Below are positions 25,045 to 34,700 of a stretch of 64,000 nucleotides of DNA, one piece after another; the first letter of the stretch is position 1; each line of letters starts with the position of its first letter. The DNA is from Virgibacillus sp. NKC19-3 (lineage in GTDB: Bacteria > Bacillota > Bacilli > Bacillales > Amphibacillaceae): contig NZ_JAGYHC010000001.1 of assembly GCF_019837165.1 (NCBI RefSeq), positions 3,100,001 to 3,164,000 of the forward strand, in the 5' to 3' direction. A program made the position numbers and the translations under genes. Under the pieces are notes generated by a model. The model saw only the letters and a program-made list of their open reading frames with translations, was not told the origin of the DNA and did no database searches.

Positions 25045-26418
25045 TTATTCTGACTGAACTATGCCAACGCTTTTCGCAGGATGATTATCCGGCAGATGGA
25101 AATTACCCTTTCCAAACATATTTTCTCTTAGGGTCTTTCCTTCATATTCCTCCCGATAGATACCACGTTCCTGTAATTCAGGAACTACATAATCAACAAA
25201 CTCACGATAAGTATCCGGTGAATAAGCTTGAGCAATCGTAAACCCATCCACATCTCCTTCTTTCGACCACTTCTCCATTTGATCCGCAATTTGCTCAGGT
25301 GTTCCAATAAATTTAACGGTACCATTTCCGAGCCCATGATTTTTAACAGCTTCTCGTAGAGTCCACTTTTTATTCGGGTCTTTCGTATATAGATCTAAAT
25401 TTCCCTGAACCGCTTCTGTCTCGATATCTTCAATGTACTGATCCGGATCATATCTGGAAAAATCAATTCCAGTATGACCAGACAGAAGAGAAGCTGTACC
25501 CTCAAAGCTGACATGATTGGTCAAATCTTCATATTTTCGATAAGCCTCTTCTTCCGTAGATCCGATAATTGGAAGAATCAACTGAGAAACAAGTACATCC
25601 TCATGTCTCCTACCCTGCTCCACTGTCCGCTTTCGTATATCGGCAACATAAGCTTTTAAAGCTTCCAATGAATGATTTTTGGTAAACACCGCTTCGGCAT
25701 GTTTGGCAGCAAAGTCTCTCCCCTTTGGAGAAGCCCCTGCTTGAAAAAGAACCGGAGTGCGCTGAGGTGACGGTTCTACTAAATGAGGACCCGGCACATT
25801 GAAAAATTCACCTTCATGATCGATCAACTGTACTTTATCCGGATCTGCATAGGTATCATTTTCTTTATCATGAACAACTGCATCATTGTCCCAGCTGTGC
25901 TCCCATAACTTATAAACAACATTCAAAAATTCGTCCGCACGGTCGTAGCGAAGTTCCTTGGGCAGACGAGTCTTTAGTCCAAGGTTAACTGCTTCGCTTT
26001 CCAGATACGATGTCACCACATTCCACGCAATTCTGCCTTCAGTTAAATGATCAAGCGTTGATAACTGTCGCGCTAGTGAATAAGGTTGTGCATAGGTCGC
26101 AGAGATCGTAGGCGCAAAACCCAGATTTTTCGTGACAGCAGCCATCGCCGAAATTGGGATTAACGGGTCATGCGCTGGCAGTTGGACTGCATGCCGAGCA
26201 GCCGCACCATGGCTGTTTCCATAAACACTGTATGTGCCAAGTACATCGGCAATAAATAACGCATCAAATTTTCCACGTTCCAAAATCTGGGCTGTTTCTG
26301 TCCAATAAGCTAACCTGTTATGGCTTGTTCCCTGATCCAACTCATGTTTCCATAATCCCATGGAATGCGGAGAAGGTGAATTTTGGATGAATCCATTCAA
26401 ATGTATTTGTTTTGTCAT
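25045..26418 (-). CDS. FMN-dependent monooxygenase, NtaA/SnaA/DszA family
   Basis: A 457-aa class C flavin monooxygenase of the luciferase-like superfamily. Diagnostic parts are 'GLWKHELDQGTSHN..YWTETAQILERGKFDALFIADV', 'PISAMAAVTKNLGFAPTISATYAQPYSLARQLSTLDHLTEGRIAWNVVTS' (in two short stretches) and 'PVLFQAGASPKGRDFAAKHAEAVFT'. It uses reduced FMN and O2 to oxidise an organic substrate. Relatives act on nitrilotriacetate, dibenzothiophene or alkyl sulfides. ATG 26418 has AAAGGAG; the frame's earlier ATG contains that site. Placement behind a SAM-I riboswitch argues for scavenging an organosulfur compound. No flavin reductase gene is adjacent. Confidence 0.88.
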   Translation of the reverse strand: MTKQIHLNGFIQNSPSPHSMGLWKHELDQGTSHNRLAYWTETAQILERGKFDALFIADVLGTYSVYGNSHGAAARHAVQLPAHDPLIPISAMAAVTKNLGFAPTISATYAQPYSLARQLSTLDHLTEGRIAWNVVTSYLESEAVNLGLKTRLPKELRYDRADEFLNVVYKLWEHSWDNDAVVHDKENDTYADPDKVQLIDHEGEFFNVPGPHLVEPSPQRTPVLFQAGASPKGRDFAAKHAEAVFTKNHSLEALKAYVADIRKRTVEQGRRHEDVLVSQLILPIIGSTEEEAYRKYEDLTNHVSFEGTASLLSGHTGIDFSRYDPDQYIEDIETEAVQGNLDLYTKDPNKKWTLREAVKNHGLGNGTVKFIGTPEQIADQMEKWSKEGDVDGFTIAQAYSPDTYREFVDYVVPELQERGIYREEYEGKTLRENMFGKGNFHLPDNHPAKSVGIVQSE

Positions 26419-26589
26419 AAAGCAAACTACTCCTTTTTTCATAGATTTTAATGACCCCTTACCTGTGTATGGTCTGTTTTAAATATTAAATCTGCTCACC
26501 TCCTAAAATGAATACTACTTTTCTCATTGAATTACTTGGCTTAAAAGATACGTGTATCACATTAGAAATACCAGCTAGCACAATTTCAA

Positions 26590-26621
26590 ATAAAAAACCT
26601 CTACCGATGAGGAAGAGGTTA
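26590..26621 (-). terminator. SAM-riboswitch expression-platform terminator
   Basis: On the minus strand AACCTCTTCC and GGTAGAGGTT pair around a short loop and lead into TTTTTTATTT, 17 bases downstream of the S-box aptamer. Confidence 0.88.
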
Positions 26622-26638
26622 AAATTTATTTACACACG

Positions 26639-26743
26639 TCTCATCTTTCAAGCGAAATGCTTGCTGGAATTAGCACCGTGCTACGATTACGTAACGGTTG
26701 CTGCGGGATCACAGGACCAGTTCCTCCCCCGACTCTTGATAAG
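26639..26743 (-). promoter_or_regulatory. SAM-I (S-box) riboswitch before the monooxygenase–symporter operon
   Basis: On the minus strand the aptamer reads CTTATCAAGAG at the 5' side of P1, GGGGAGGAACTGGTCCTGTGA, CCCGCAGCAACC, a P3 arm, GGTGCTAATTCCAGCA, a P4 hairpin and GAAAGATGAGA. These are the conserved S-box blocks in order. A terminator follows. High SAM should stop transcription of the downstream genes. Confidence 0.95.
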
Positions 26744-26821
26744 GAATTATTCAATTTTTAAGATTTCTACACATCATAACGGATACAGAAAAAACTGTCA
26801 AGTACGAAATTAATAAAAAAT

Positions 26822-27094
26822 GAGGATGGGACAAAAGTATTTTTAACAAATAAATTCCGAACATACATCACTTCGGAAATATACTTCGCGCACCTTGGGG
26901 CGGCTGGTGATCCCCCTTGTGCGCTTCGTATTGCAAGTGGCTTCGAGGGGCAGCACTCCTCGCAAAAAAGATTGCTATCGCACTTCGGCGTCTCACCTAT
27001 GCCTTTTCTCCCGCTGGAGTCTCCGCATATTTCCTACGCTAAGTTTGATAATGTTCGTCTTTTTAATGAAACACGTTTGTTTTGTCCCAACCTC
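26822..27094. mobile_element. GAGGCTGGGACA inverted-repeat element, copy 3 (longest)
   Basis: A 273-bp copy with ends gaggatgggacaaaag and ttttgtcccaacctc. It matches copy 2 on both sides but has about 50 extra bases in the middle (gcttcgtattgcaagtggcttcgaggggcagc…). It stops 8 bases from the end of the secreted nuclease gene and separates it from the S-box. Confidence 0.8.
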
Positions 27095-27101
27095 CTCTCT
27101 A

Positions 27102-28922
27102 TTATTCAGCAACCACTGTAACTTCAGTAGATGCAAGAATGCTATAACCATCATTTTCAAACATATAAATACGGTACTCTCCCGGTTCAAGCACATCTGT
27201 ATTTCCCCAGCTACCATCCAAGAACAGTGAACCTTGACGTTCTCCTCCTAGATACTGCCACTGTAAGGAGTTTGTATCGTCAGGTGACTCGTCGATTGGG
27301 TAAATTCCCACCCAATCATATGGAAAACCAGTAGCATCTTCCCATTCTACTTTAATTGGTTCACCGTATTTTTGCTTAGGTTCCACATTTAAGCTTGCTG
27401 ATTCACTTGATTCCAATACTTTAAAGGAAGTTGTTGCTCTTTCTTCATCTCCAGCAGCCAGAAATACAGCTTCATATTCTCCAGCAGGAAGTGGCCATTC
27501 ACTGGAGACGACAGATTCCTCGTCAAAAAAGATTGTACCTTCGTTTTTGACCTCCCCGGGTTCTTGACTATTGGAACCGGTATAGGCCCAGAGCATAGGA
27601 TCTTCCTCTCGATCGCTTCCTTTCGGATAGATAGCGACTTGATCTTTCTCGGAAGGCTGATCGTCTACATAAAAATTCACTTCAATGGTTTCTCCGATCT
27701 CATACTCCATTTGTGAGGTAGCTACTTCCTCTTCTGGCGCAGACACTAAAGTGGAAGTAAACGTTGAGACGACAGAGCGATGATCAGAGGGCCAATTATC
27801 CAATTCAATATCAGAATATGGTCCGACCTCACCCACCACTTCACTATTCGTTGTAATAGAAGATCCAGTCGCATAAACAAAGTCAATCCGATCATGAACC
27901 TCATCCTCGTTTACATTCCCAGGGGGATATCCCGGTGTCCACGTATAACTCGGAAATTCTAAAGGGCTTTCATGAATTTCACGATAAGAATCCCGAAAAC
28001 CAAGCGTCTCTAATTGTTTCGAAACAGGCCATTCAACTACCGTATTGAAATTTTCTTCCTTTGTCTCCTCGGTCCAATCATGATGGGAAGGGACATTGAA
28101 ATCGCCTGTTAGAAATACCGGCACACCCTCGTTTTGCAATGCTGTTAATGAGTCAAAACGGGACCGCATTTCCATCATATGGTGTCGTTCATTACCAATC
28201 ACCTGATCAACTGTGAATCCATCTCTTATGTCATAAGGGCCATATGGATCATGCAATAAATGAACATTGCTTACCGCTACCACTTCATCCGGTTCAACTT
28301 CAACATAAACATAATCAGGGTGACCAACATCAATAATCGGATAACGACTAATGATTTCTTGATTGTAGTCCGCGTAATAACCAAGTTCATCCGCTAATTG
28401 ATCCAAAAGTCCTCCCTCTTCTTGAACGCCAACAATATCGGCATCTGCCTCTTCGATAGCATGGACAGTTTCATCTATACCGCCAGTCCAAATGTTAAAT
28501 GACATCACACGTAAGTCATGCTGATCTACTTTTTCCCACACATCCCATTCTCCGGAACTTTCTGGATTTTCACCTTGTGTCCACCACTTGGCTTCATAAA
28601 TAGCACCTTCATGTTGAACCCGATCTCCAACTTCATATGTGTCTTTTTCTGCCCAAACGGACAGGCTTTCTTTCCCATCATTGGAGCATTCGGGGGCCAA
28701 TGTCCATACATCCCATTCTCCGGAATCACTCGGTTTCTCACCTTGGGTCCACCATTTGGCTTCATATATCTCCCCATCAAATGAAACGTGGTCCCCTTCT
28801 GTATAAATGCTTTCTTCCAACCACTTATCAACATCACAATTTGTTTCTTCCGCATTGGCAACTTGATTCAATGGCACAATCATGAAAAGAGCTGCCAAAA
28901 TTACTTGTATAAATCCTTTCAC
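27102..28922 (-). CDS. Secreted endonuclease/exonuclease/phosphatase family protein with two carbohydrate-binding modules
   Basis: A 606-aa exported protein. Residues 1-24 are a Sec signal peptide ending near ANA. Two family 5/12-type carbohydrate-binding modules follow (about 30-75 and 88-130), each with 'YEAKWWTQGE.P' and 'GEWDVW'. An EEP nuclease/phosphatase domain spans about 135-385, with catalytic motifs 'VGVQEEG', 'LTGDFNVPS' and 'PSDHRSVV'. Two beta-sandwich-like modules finish the protein. It starts at GTG with AGGAGG. Module type suggests binding to chitin or cell-wall glycan while cutting a phosphodiester. Substrate (DNA, phospholipid or sugar phosphate) is undecided. Confidence 0.82.
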   Translation of the reverse strand: MKGFIQVILAALFMIVPLNQVANAEETNCDVDKWLEESIYTEGDHVSFDGEIYEAKWWTQGEKPSDSGEWDVWTLAPECSNDGKESLSVWAEKDTYEVGDRVQHEGAIYEAKWWTQGENPESSGEWDVWEKVDQHDLRVMSFNIWTGGIDETVHAIEEADADIVGVQEEGGLLDQLADELGYYADYNQEIISRYPIIDVGHPDYVYVEVEPDEVVAVSNVHLLHDPYGPYDIRDGFTVDQVIGNERHHMMEMRSRFDSLTALQNEGVPVFLTGDFNVPSHHDWTEETKEENFNTVVEWPVSKQLETLGFRDSYREIHESPLEFPSYTWTPGYPPGNVNEDEVHDRIDFVYATGSSITTNSEVVGEVGPYSDIELDNWPSDHRSVVSTFTSTLVSAPEEEVATSQMEYEIGETIEVNFYVDDQPSEKDQVAIYPKGSDREEDPMLWAYTGSNSQEPGEVKNEGTIFFDEESVVSSEWPLPAGEYEAVFLAAGDEERATTSFKVLESSESASLNVEPKQKYGEPIKVEWEDATGFPYDWVGIYPIDESPDDTNSLQWQYLGGERQGSLFLDGSWGNTDVLEPGEYRIYMFENDGYSILASTEVTVVAE

Positions 28923-29331
28923 GTTTAAATTCCTCCTGTATATTTTTTACGTCCTGGGTGCACCTCTCTTTCGTTTAAAAATTTTTAATCATATTAAACA
29001 TATCATATATTCAATATAATTAATATATAAGGTTGAGAATATTTTCTTTTTCTAAAAAAGAAGGCGGAAAGGGAGCATACCCAATCCGCCAACAAAAAGA
29101 ATTAGATCAACACTAAAAACCATGGCTGAAATTAAATGAATAAATATGCGATCGAAACTAAATACAAATACTGGAAGAAAACGCGAAAACCCCTTTTCTG
29201 CTTGCCAATCAGCAAATCTTCTGTAAAGGAGGGGAGGACAAGCGTAGTGCACTTCCGTAACGGGCGCGATATCAACAGTTAATCTATTTTGTCAACCATA
29301 AATGTGATGAAGAGTTCCTTTGGTTCCCTCT
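28923..29331. other. Intergenic stretch with a possible decayed membrane ORF
   Basis: No accepted gene. A minus-strand frame open from about 29282 to 29052 encodes a hydrophobic stretch (FVFSFDRIFIHLISAMVFSVDLILFVGG) but has no start with a ribosome site. Its stop is inside a hairpin. It may be the relic of a membrane protein. The 28923-29040 part is AT-rich and should hold the nuclease promoter. Confidence 0.35.
29052..29092 (-). terminator. Hairpin with T-run, probable terminator
   Basis: On the minus strand GGCGGA and TCCGCC arms enclose 'ttgggtatgctccctt' and are followed by TTCTTTTTTAG. It could end transcription from the dehydrogenase gene about 240 bases upstream. Confidence 0.55.
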
Positions 29332-30300
29332 TTACCTTTTTCCTGTTCCTGCTATTTTCATTGTCTGCTGGATATAAGCAGCAGATTCATGCAACATTTT
29401 TATTTCCGCTTCATCTAATTCAATTTCCAATTGCTGTTCCACTCCGTTCTCACCTATGATGCATGGCATGCTTAGTGCAATATCGCCATCATACCCATAT
29501 TGTCCGTTCAATGTCGTACACACAGGATAAACGCTGCGTTCATTTAGCAAAACGGCTTTTGCGAGTGTAATGGCTGCTTGAGCAACCCCTGCATTGGTCC
29601 ACCCTTTGCCATTTAGGACATCATACGCGCCGTTAACAACTTTTTGACTAAATACGTTTCGATCAAGGGGTTCTTTCCCTTGGAAATGGGCGTCCAATTC
29701 TTTTTCGCCAAACCCATGGATATTCAGACGGCTAAAAACCGGAAATGCAGTCAACCCGTGCTCTCCCATCATATATCCCGTAACACTATTGGGGGCAATG
29801 TTATAATTTGATCCTATTACATAACGCAAACGTGCAGAATCGAGCATCGTTCCTGTACCAAAAACACGACCTTCCGGGTAATTAAATTCATTTTCAGCAA
29901 TATACACCATTGTAACTAGTGGGTTCGTGATGACAATAATAATGGCTTCCGTTGTATGTTGAGTGATGCCTGCCATGATTTCACGGATGTTCTTTCCGTT
30001 TTCTTCTGCAAGCATAGCCCGATCCGGTTTTTTATTTTCTTCGGTTGTGATGATGCTCGGACCTGCGGCAATAATAATCACATTAGCATCCTTGACATCT
30101 TCATAATCACCAGCATAAACATCAATGTTTGTCATGGAGGGAAGGGCGGTGGCATGGGATTGGTCCAACGCCTCTCCAAATGCAATATCTTTATTTTGAT
30201 CAATTACCACGATTTCTGAAAACAACCCGATTTTCATCGCATCGGCAAGTACATAAGAGCCTACATGCCCAATGCCAACTACTGCAAGTTTATGTTTCAT
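29332..30300 (-). CDS. Lactate/malate dehydrogenase family protein (2-hydroxyacid type, atypical)
   Basis: A 322-aa NAD-dependent dehydrogenase. The Rossmann motif is VGIGHVG (residues 8-14), the catalytic arginine lies in 'DSARLRYVI', and the proton-relay His is in 'MMGEHGLTAFP'. The active-site loop does not carry the usual lactate motif (Gln before KPGE); it has 'TTEENKKPDRAML'. It may therefore prefer another 2-oxoacid, as in L-2-hydroxyisocaproate dehydrogenases. A purine-rich ribosome site precedes the ATG. Single gene between the nuclease region and sbcDC. Confidence 0.85.
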   Translation of the reverse strand: MKHKLAVVGIGHVGSYVLADAMKIGLFSEIVVIDQNKDIAFGEALDQSHATALPSMTNIDVYAGDYEDVKDANVIIIAAGPSIITTEENKKPDRAMLAEENGKNIREIMAGITQHTTEAIIIVITNPLVTMVYIAENEFNYPEGRVFGTGTMLDSARLRYVIGSNYNIAPNSVTGYMMGEHGLTAFPVFSRLNIHGFGEKELDAHFQGKEPLDRNVFSQKVVNGAYDVLNGKGWTNAGVAQAAITLAKAVLLNERSVYPVCTTLNGQYGYDGDIALSMPCIIGENGVEQQLEIELDEAEIKMLHESAAYIQQTMKIAGTGKR

Positions 30301-30390
30301 TCTTACTTCCTCCTTCTTTTTAACTAAAAAGTCAAGTCACTATTTAAGCCGTTAGCGCAAAGAAGGACAGTCCTCGCCTAAAATTCCCAC

Positions 30391-33300
30391 TCACACCACA
30401 AACCGTGTCCGACTTGACCCTTCTTTTGTCTTACTCACCTCTAATACTGCCGGAAAAATGGTTTTTAGCTCTTGCACATGGGAAATAACCCCAATCATCC
30501 TACCTGATTGTTGCAGGTCAACCAATGCATCGATTGCCTTATTCAATGATTCCTCATCCAGTGTACCAAAACCTTCATCAATAAACATGGTTTCAATTGA
30601 AATATTCCCTTGAAAACTTTGGATCACATCCGACATGCCGAGTGCTAAACATAGAGAAGCATTAAATTTTTCCCCGCCTGATAATGTTTTGACGTCCCTC
30701 GTTTGCCCCGTATATGCATCATAGACATCAAGTGTTAACCCACTCTGTCTTCCGTGAGATTCCTGACGGTCACTTCGACTTAAGAAGAATTGGCCATTGG
30801 ACAGGCGCCTCAGGCGTTGATTAGCAGCATCAATAATCTGCTCTAAATATTCGATTTGCAAATACCTCTCAAATGAAACTTTCCGATCGTTTTGTCCTCT
30901 GATAACGTCATATAAATCCGTAATGACACCTAAGCGTTTTTCTGTCTCTCGAGCTTGCGCATTTGCATCCATAATGCTTGCCTTCAAGGCGTCCGCTTCC
31001 CGGTGATACTCTTTGGACTGATTCCATTTTTTAAACGCTGCTTCATAGGCTTGTTTTAATGCATTCAATTGTTCCTGCAAGCCTTGTAAATCCACATAAT
31101 GTTTATCTTTTAGTGCCGCTTTTAATTCCGTTACCTGTTCCTGTAATGTAGATCGATTTTGGTTAAAAAGCTCGATATCATCCTTCAACTGTTGCCAATC
31201 TTCCTCCCGCATCTTCGCTTGTTGGTACACTTGTTCGCCGTCAAAAGACGCATCGATTAACATATGGGTGAATTGTTGATCTGCTTTTTGTCGTTTCGCT
31301 TTTGTTTCTTCTACTTGTCTGCTTACATGCACTAGATTGCTTGCGACTTTGGTCTGTTCCTCTTTCGCTTGCTGAAGTTTGGTTTGAGCATCTTCCCAAG
31401 CTTTTTCCATTTGCGTTTTTCGCTCTTGCGCTTCTTTTATCTTTTGTTCTAATACAGTTAACACCCTTACTTCCTCTGGAATGTTCTGCATTCTTTCCTG
31501 ATAAACAGCCTGTTCTTTTTCATAAGTTGTTTTCGCTTGTTGGTACACGTTCTCAGCCTGTTTTTCTTTTGCTTCTAGTTGCTCGTAAACTTCACGTGCC
31601 TGTTCATAGTCTTCCTTGTATGTAGCAAGCTTTTCTCTTATAGTTTGGAGCTCATCTACTTCTACTTTGAGCCGTTTTCCTTCTTCAACGATCTTGTCTT
31701 TCGTTGTTGAGGCCGCATCAAGCGAAACAGAATAGGAAGCGACTTCACGTTCTTTCTCCTTTACTCGTGCTGTAGTGGAATTTAAATCAGCTGCTGCTGT
31801 TCGGTAAAGCTCATCTTTTTCATCTAAAACCTGCTTTGCTGCTTCAAGTTGTTCTTTTGTTGTGACTGCTGCCTCACTTGTCGCTTTTCTGGGATGCTCG
31901 TGACTTCCGCAAACAGGACAAGCCTCCCCATCGTGCAAGTGGCTTGCTAGAACATGAGCCTGATCTTGAAGCCACGCTTTCTCCAATGTTGTATAGGTAT
32001 CCTTTTGTTTTTCAAAAGCTTCCTTCCTGCGAGTTGCCTCCTTCTTCTGCTTGGCTTGCTTATCGCTTAATTCCAGAAAATCAATCAGCACTTTTGCTTG
32101 CTCGCGCATATCCATTAATTTTTGCTGCTTATCCGGCAATTGGTTAACTTGTCGATCCATTGCTTTGATCCGTTCATTATCGTTTTGCGTTTTAGCCTTT
32201 GTATTTTTGATATCTGTTTGTAGCTTTTGCAGTTCATACGCAGCATTTTTCGCTTTGTTCTTCAGCTCTTGTACCTGTTGTTTTTTCACATCTATTTCTT
32301 TGACGATTGGTAAAAGTTCCTCCAAGCGATCGATGCGTCTGCGGTTTTCTTCCCTTTCCGTCTGCTTCGCTTCTTCCTGTTGGTAAATAATTTGGACCTT
32401 TTCAACTCGTGCGTCAGCTGCCTTCTTTGCATTTTCGGTTTCATGTAACATCTTCTTCTTTTCTTTTTCTTCTGCATGTCGTTCGTTCATTTGTTTTTCA
32501 TATGGCACTATGTTGCTTGCACGTGTTGCAGCTTCAAGCTGTTTTTCCTTCTGGACGTATAAAGATGTCTGGTTACGTAATTCTTTCAACTGGTTCTCTT
32601 TTTGGCTTAGTTCTTCAAATCGTTCGTTTAGTGCTTGCGCCTGGTGGTATTCGGTCTGCTTTTGATCATGAGCTTTATATGCTTCTTCGTACTTTTTCTG
32701 ATCCGTGTTCATTTGTTCAGCATAAAAACGAAGTTCCCCATCCAATCCATTCATTATCTGATTTTCATTATAGTACGACTCAGCTAACACCTGGAAAAGA
32801 AGCGATTCTTCCCGCATTGGAAGGTTCGCGCGAATATGTTCGATATAATTATCCCGCGTTTGTTTCGCTTGATGAAACTCCTCTTCGACATGGTTTTTCT
32901 TTGTTCGCAATCGCTCACTGATTTGCTTGTATGGTTCTGTTTTAAAAAGCCTGCGCAAAATTTCTTCCTTGTTTTCCGTTTGGGAAGTTAATAGTTTTCG
33001 AAATTCCCCTTGTGGCAACATGACAATTTGCTTAAATTGATCTTGGGTTAGCCCCATTAACGCTTCTATTTTTTTATCAATCTCGGAAACAATTTGGCGA
33101 TCCACACAAGGTAACTCGCGTCCTTCCACTATTTCAAAAAACGCATATTGTTCTCCGGTTTTTGACTTATTCCCTTTTTTTATATGTCCCAACTGCCGAA
33201 ACACGCGATAGGTATGTTCCTTTAATTCAAATACAAGTTCCACCGACGTATGTGTATCATCATCTGCAAAATCACTTCGAAGCATCATGCTATTTTCCCG

Positions 33301-33480
33301 ATCTTGCCCACTAGCTGACCCATACAAAGCAAAGCAAATCCCATCAAAAATCGTTGTCTTCCCAGCACCCGTATTCCCGGCAATTACAAATAACCGATTC
33401 CCCTCCAGATCATTAAAATCAATGACTTCTGTATGTTTATAAGGTCCAAATGCCGTCAATGTTAATTTAAGTGGTTTCAA
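30391..33480 (-). CDS. sbcC: Exonuclease SbcC (SMC-like subunit)
   Basis: A 1029-aa ATPase subunit of the SbcCD (Rad50/Mre11-type) complex that cuts DNA hairpins and processes double-strand ends. Walker A 'GNTGAGKTTIFDG' is near residue 35. Two long coiled coils flank a zinc hook CPVC ('GEACPVCGSHEHP', near residue 530). The ABC signature 'LSGGEKFNASL' and Walker B 'MFIDEGFGTLD' are near the C-terminus. The start is TTG at 33480, inside the sbcD stop (TTGA overlap) with GGAG ten bases before it, so translation is coupled. Confidence 0.95.
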   Translation of the reverse strand: MKPLKLTLTAFGPYKHTEVIDFNDLEGNRLFVIAGNTGAGKTTIFDGICFALYGSASGQDRENSMMLRSDFADDDTHTSVELVFELKEHTYRVFRQLGHIKKGNKSKTGEQYAFFEIVEGRELPCVDRQIVSEIDKKIEALMGLTQDQFKQIVMLPQGEFRKLLTSQTENKEEILRRLFKTEPYKQISERLRTKKNHVEEEFHQAKQTRDNYIEHIRANLPMREESLLFQVLAESYYNENQIMNGLDGELRFYAEQMNTDQKKYEEAYKAHDQKQTEYHQAQALNERFEELSQKENQLKELRNQTSLYVQKEKQLEAATRASNIVPYEKQMNERHAEEKEKKKMLHETENAKKAADARVEKVQIIYQQEEAKQTEREENRRRIDRLEELLPIVKEIDVKKQQVQELKNKAKNAAYELQKLQTDIKNTKAKTQNDNERIKAMDRQVNQLPDKQQKLMDMREQAKVLIDFLELSDKQAKQKKEATRRKEAFEKQKDTYTTLEKAWLQDQAHVLASHLHDGEACPVCGSHEHPRKATSEAAVTTKEQLEAAKQVLDEKDELYRTAAADLNSTTARVKEKEREVASYSVSLDAASTTKDKIVEEGKRLKVEVDELQTIREKLATYKEDYEQAREVYEQLEAKEKQAENVYQQAKTTYEKEQAVYQERMQNIPEEVRVLTVLEQKIKEAQERKTQMEKAWEDAQTKLQQAKEEQTKVASNLVHVSRQVEETKAKRQKADQQFTHMLIDASFDGEQVYQQAKMREEDWQQLKDDIELFNQNRSTLQEQVTELKAALKDKHYVDLQGLQEQLNALKQAYEAAFKKWNQSKEYHREADALKASIMDANAQARETEKRLGVITDLYDVIRGQNDRKVSFERYLQIEYLEQIIDAANQRLRRLSNGQFFLSRSDRQESHGRQSGLTLDVYDAYTGQTRDVKTLSGGEKFNASLCLALGMSDVIQSFQGNISIETMFIDEGFGTLDEESLNKAIDALVDLQQSGRMIGVISHVQELKTIFPAVLEVSKTKEGSSRTRFVV

Positions 33481-34700
33481 TGCACTTTTTCTCCTTCCGC
33501 TTCTACTGGTGGGTAATTGGTAACTTTTGCTCGATCCGCTTTTTCTGTTTCATGATTTTCTCTGACAAGATCATCCAGCACTTCTTTGAAGATGACGCTA
33601 GTTTCTTCCGTTGCTTCTTGCCCTTTCACTTCTTTGTAAAAGGACTGAAAAAGCTCCATATCGCTCATTTTCGTACGTTCGACGGATGTTTCGCTTCCAT
33701 AAGCTGCCCTAGAGAGAGAAAAATTTTTGCGTTCCACGTGCATCGCATTCGGATAAACCGATCTTATTTTTTCCATCGGTGAAAGAACCGGCACCTCATC
33801 TGTTAGACGAACAAACACATAATCCTCACTCACCGGATGTGTGAGAATTTCCTCTAAGGAAGCCTCAACCGTTCGCATATCTCTAATCGGAGTCAGATGA
33901 CGTTTTTGTGTCGTAACATTTCCGTGTTCATCCATCTCCACAACATGAAATCCTTTTTGATGATGGGCTTCCGATATGGAATATTTTAAAATGGACCCGG
34001 CATAGCGAATCGTCTCATTAGACACAAAATGTGCCTGATGTAAATGGCCAAGCGCCGTATAATGAAAGGCAGAAAAATGGCGCGCATCCACATATTCCGA
34101 CCCACCAATGGCGAGCGGCCGTTCCGATTCACTTGTGTTCGCCTCTTCTTCTCCATATGGCGTAACAAAGGCATGTCCGACAAGCACATGACGCGCTTCC
34201 GGATCCATTTTTTCTGTAATATGTTCCACTATTTTTTCCGTTGCATCATTATGGGTGCGGATTTTCTCATCTTCATAAACATTTCTGATAGTGCTAGGAT
34301 CACAATAAGGAAGGAGGTGAAAATGAACTTCCCCATGTGTATCGTTTAAACGAATGGGCTGTAAACTCTTCGTAAAATTCCCCACAATATGGAAGCCATT
34401 GTTTTGCATGATACTACTGCCGAAATTCAACCTGCTCGGACTGTCATGATTGCCCGCAACAGCAAGAATCGGAGTTTTCAATTTCAACACAATCGTCTCT
34501 AACACCTCATCCAGAAGTTGCACAGCCTCAGTGGGCGGCACTGCCCTGTCGTATAAATCCCCAGCGACAATAACAGCATCCGGCTTTTCCTCTTTTATCG
34601 CCTGTATAAATTGACGAAGTATGTAATCCTGATCTTCCGTCATATATACTCCCTGAACAAGCTTCCCCAAATGCCAATCCGCCGTATGAAACAATTTCAC
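33477..34700 (-). CDS. sbcD: Exonuclease SbcD (Mre11-like subunit)
   Basis: A 407-aa metallophosphoesterase, nuclease partner of SbcC. The metal-binding motifs run in order: 'HTADWHLGK', 'VAGDLYDR', 'AVAGNHDSP', 'VGHAFV' and 'LGHLHQAH'. I choose the GTG at 34700, which has AAAGGGGAG six bases before it. The frame opens at TTG 34718 but that codon precedes the ribosome site. It overlaps sbcC by four bases and forms a two-gene operon. Palindromes like the repeats in this window are natural targets of SbcCD. Confidence 0.95.
   Translation of the reverse strand: MKLFHTADWHLGKLVQGVYMTEDQDYILRQFIQAIKEEKPDAVIVAGDLYDRAVPPTEAVQLLDEVLETIVLKLKTPILAVAGNHDSPSRLNFGSSIMQNNGFHIVGNFTKSLQPIRLNDTHGEVHFHLLPYCDPSTIRNVYEDEKIRTHNDATEKIVEHITEKMDPEARHVLVGHAFVTPYGEEEANTSESERPLAIGGSEYVDARHFSAFHYTALGHLHQAHFVSNETIRYAGSILKYSISEAHHQKGFHVVEMDEHGNVTTQKRHLTPIRDMRTVEASLEEILTHPVSEDYVFVRLTDEVPVLSPMEKIRSVYPNAMHVERKNFSLSRAAYGSETSVERTKMSDMELFQSFYKEVKGQEATEETSVIFKEVLDDLVRENHETEKADRAKVTNYPPVEAEGEKVH

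Noticed and set aside
28518-28885. Overlapping plus- and minus-strand ORFs within the secreted nuclease gene
   Set aside because: They mirror the two repeated carbohydrate modules; composition is that of frame shadows and no starts are convincing.
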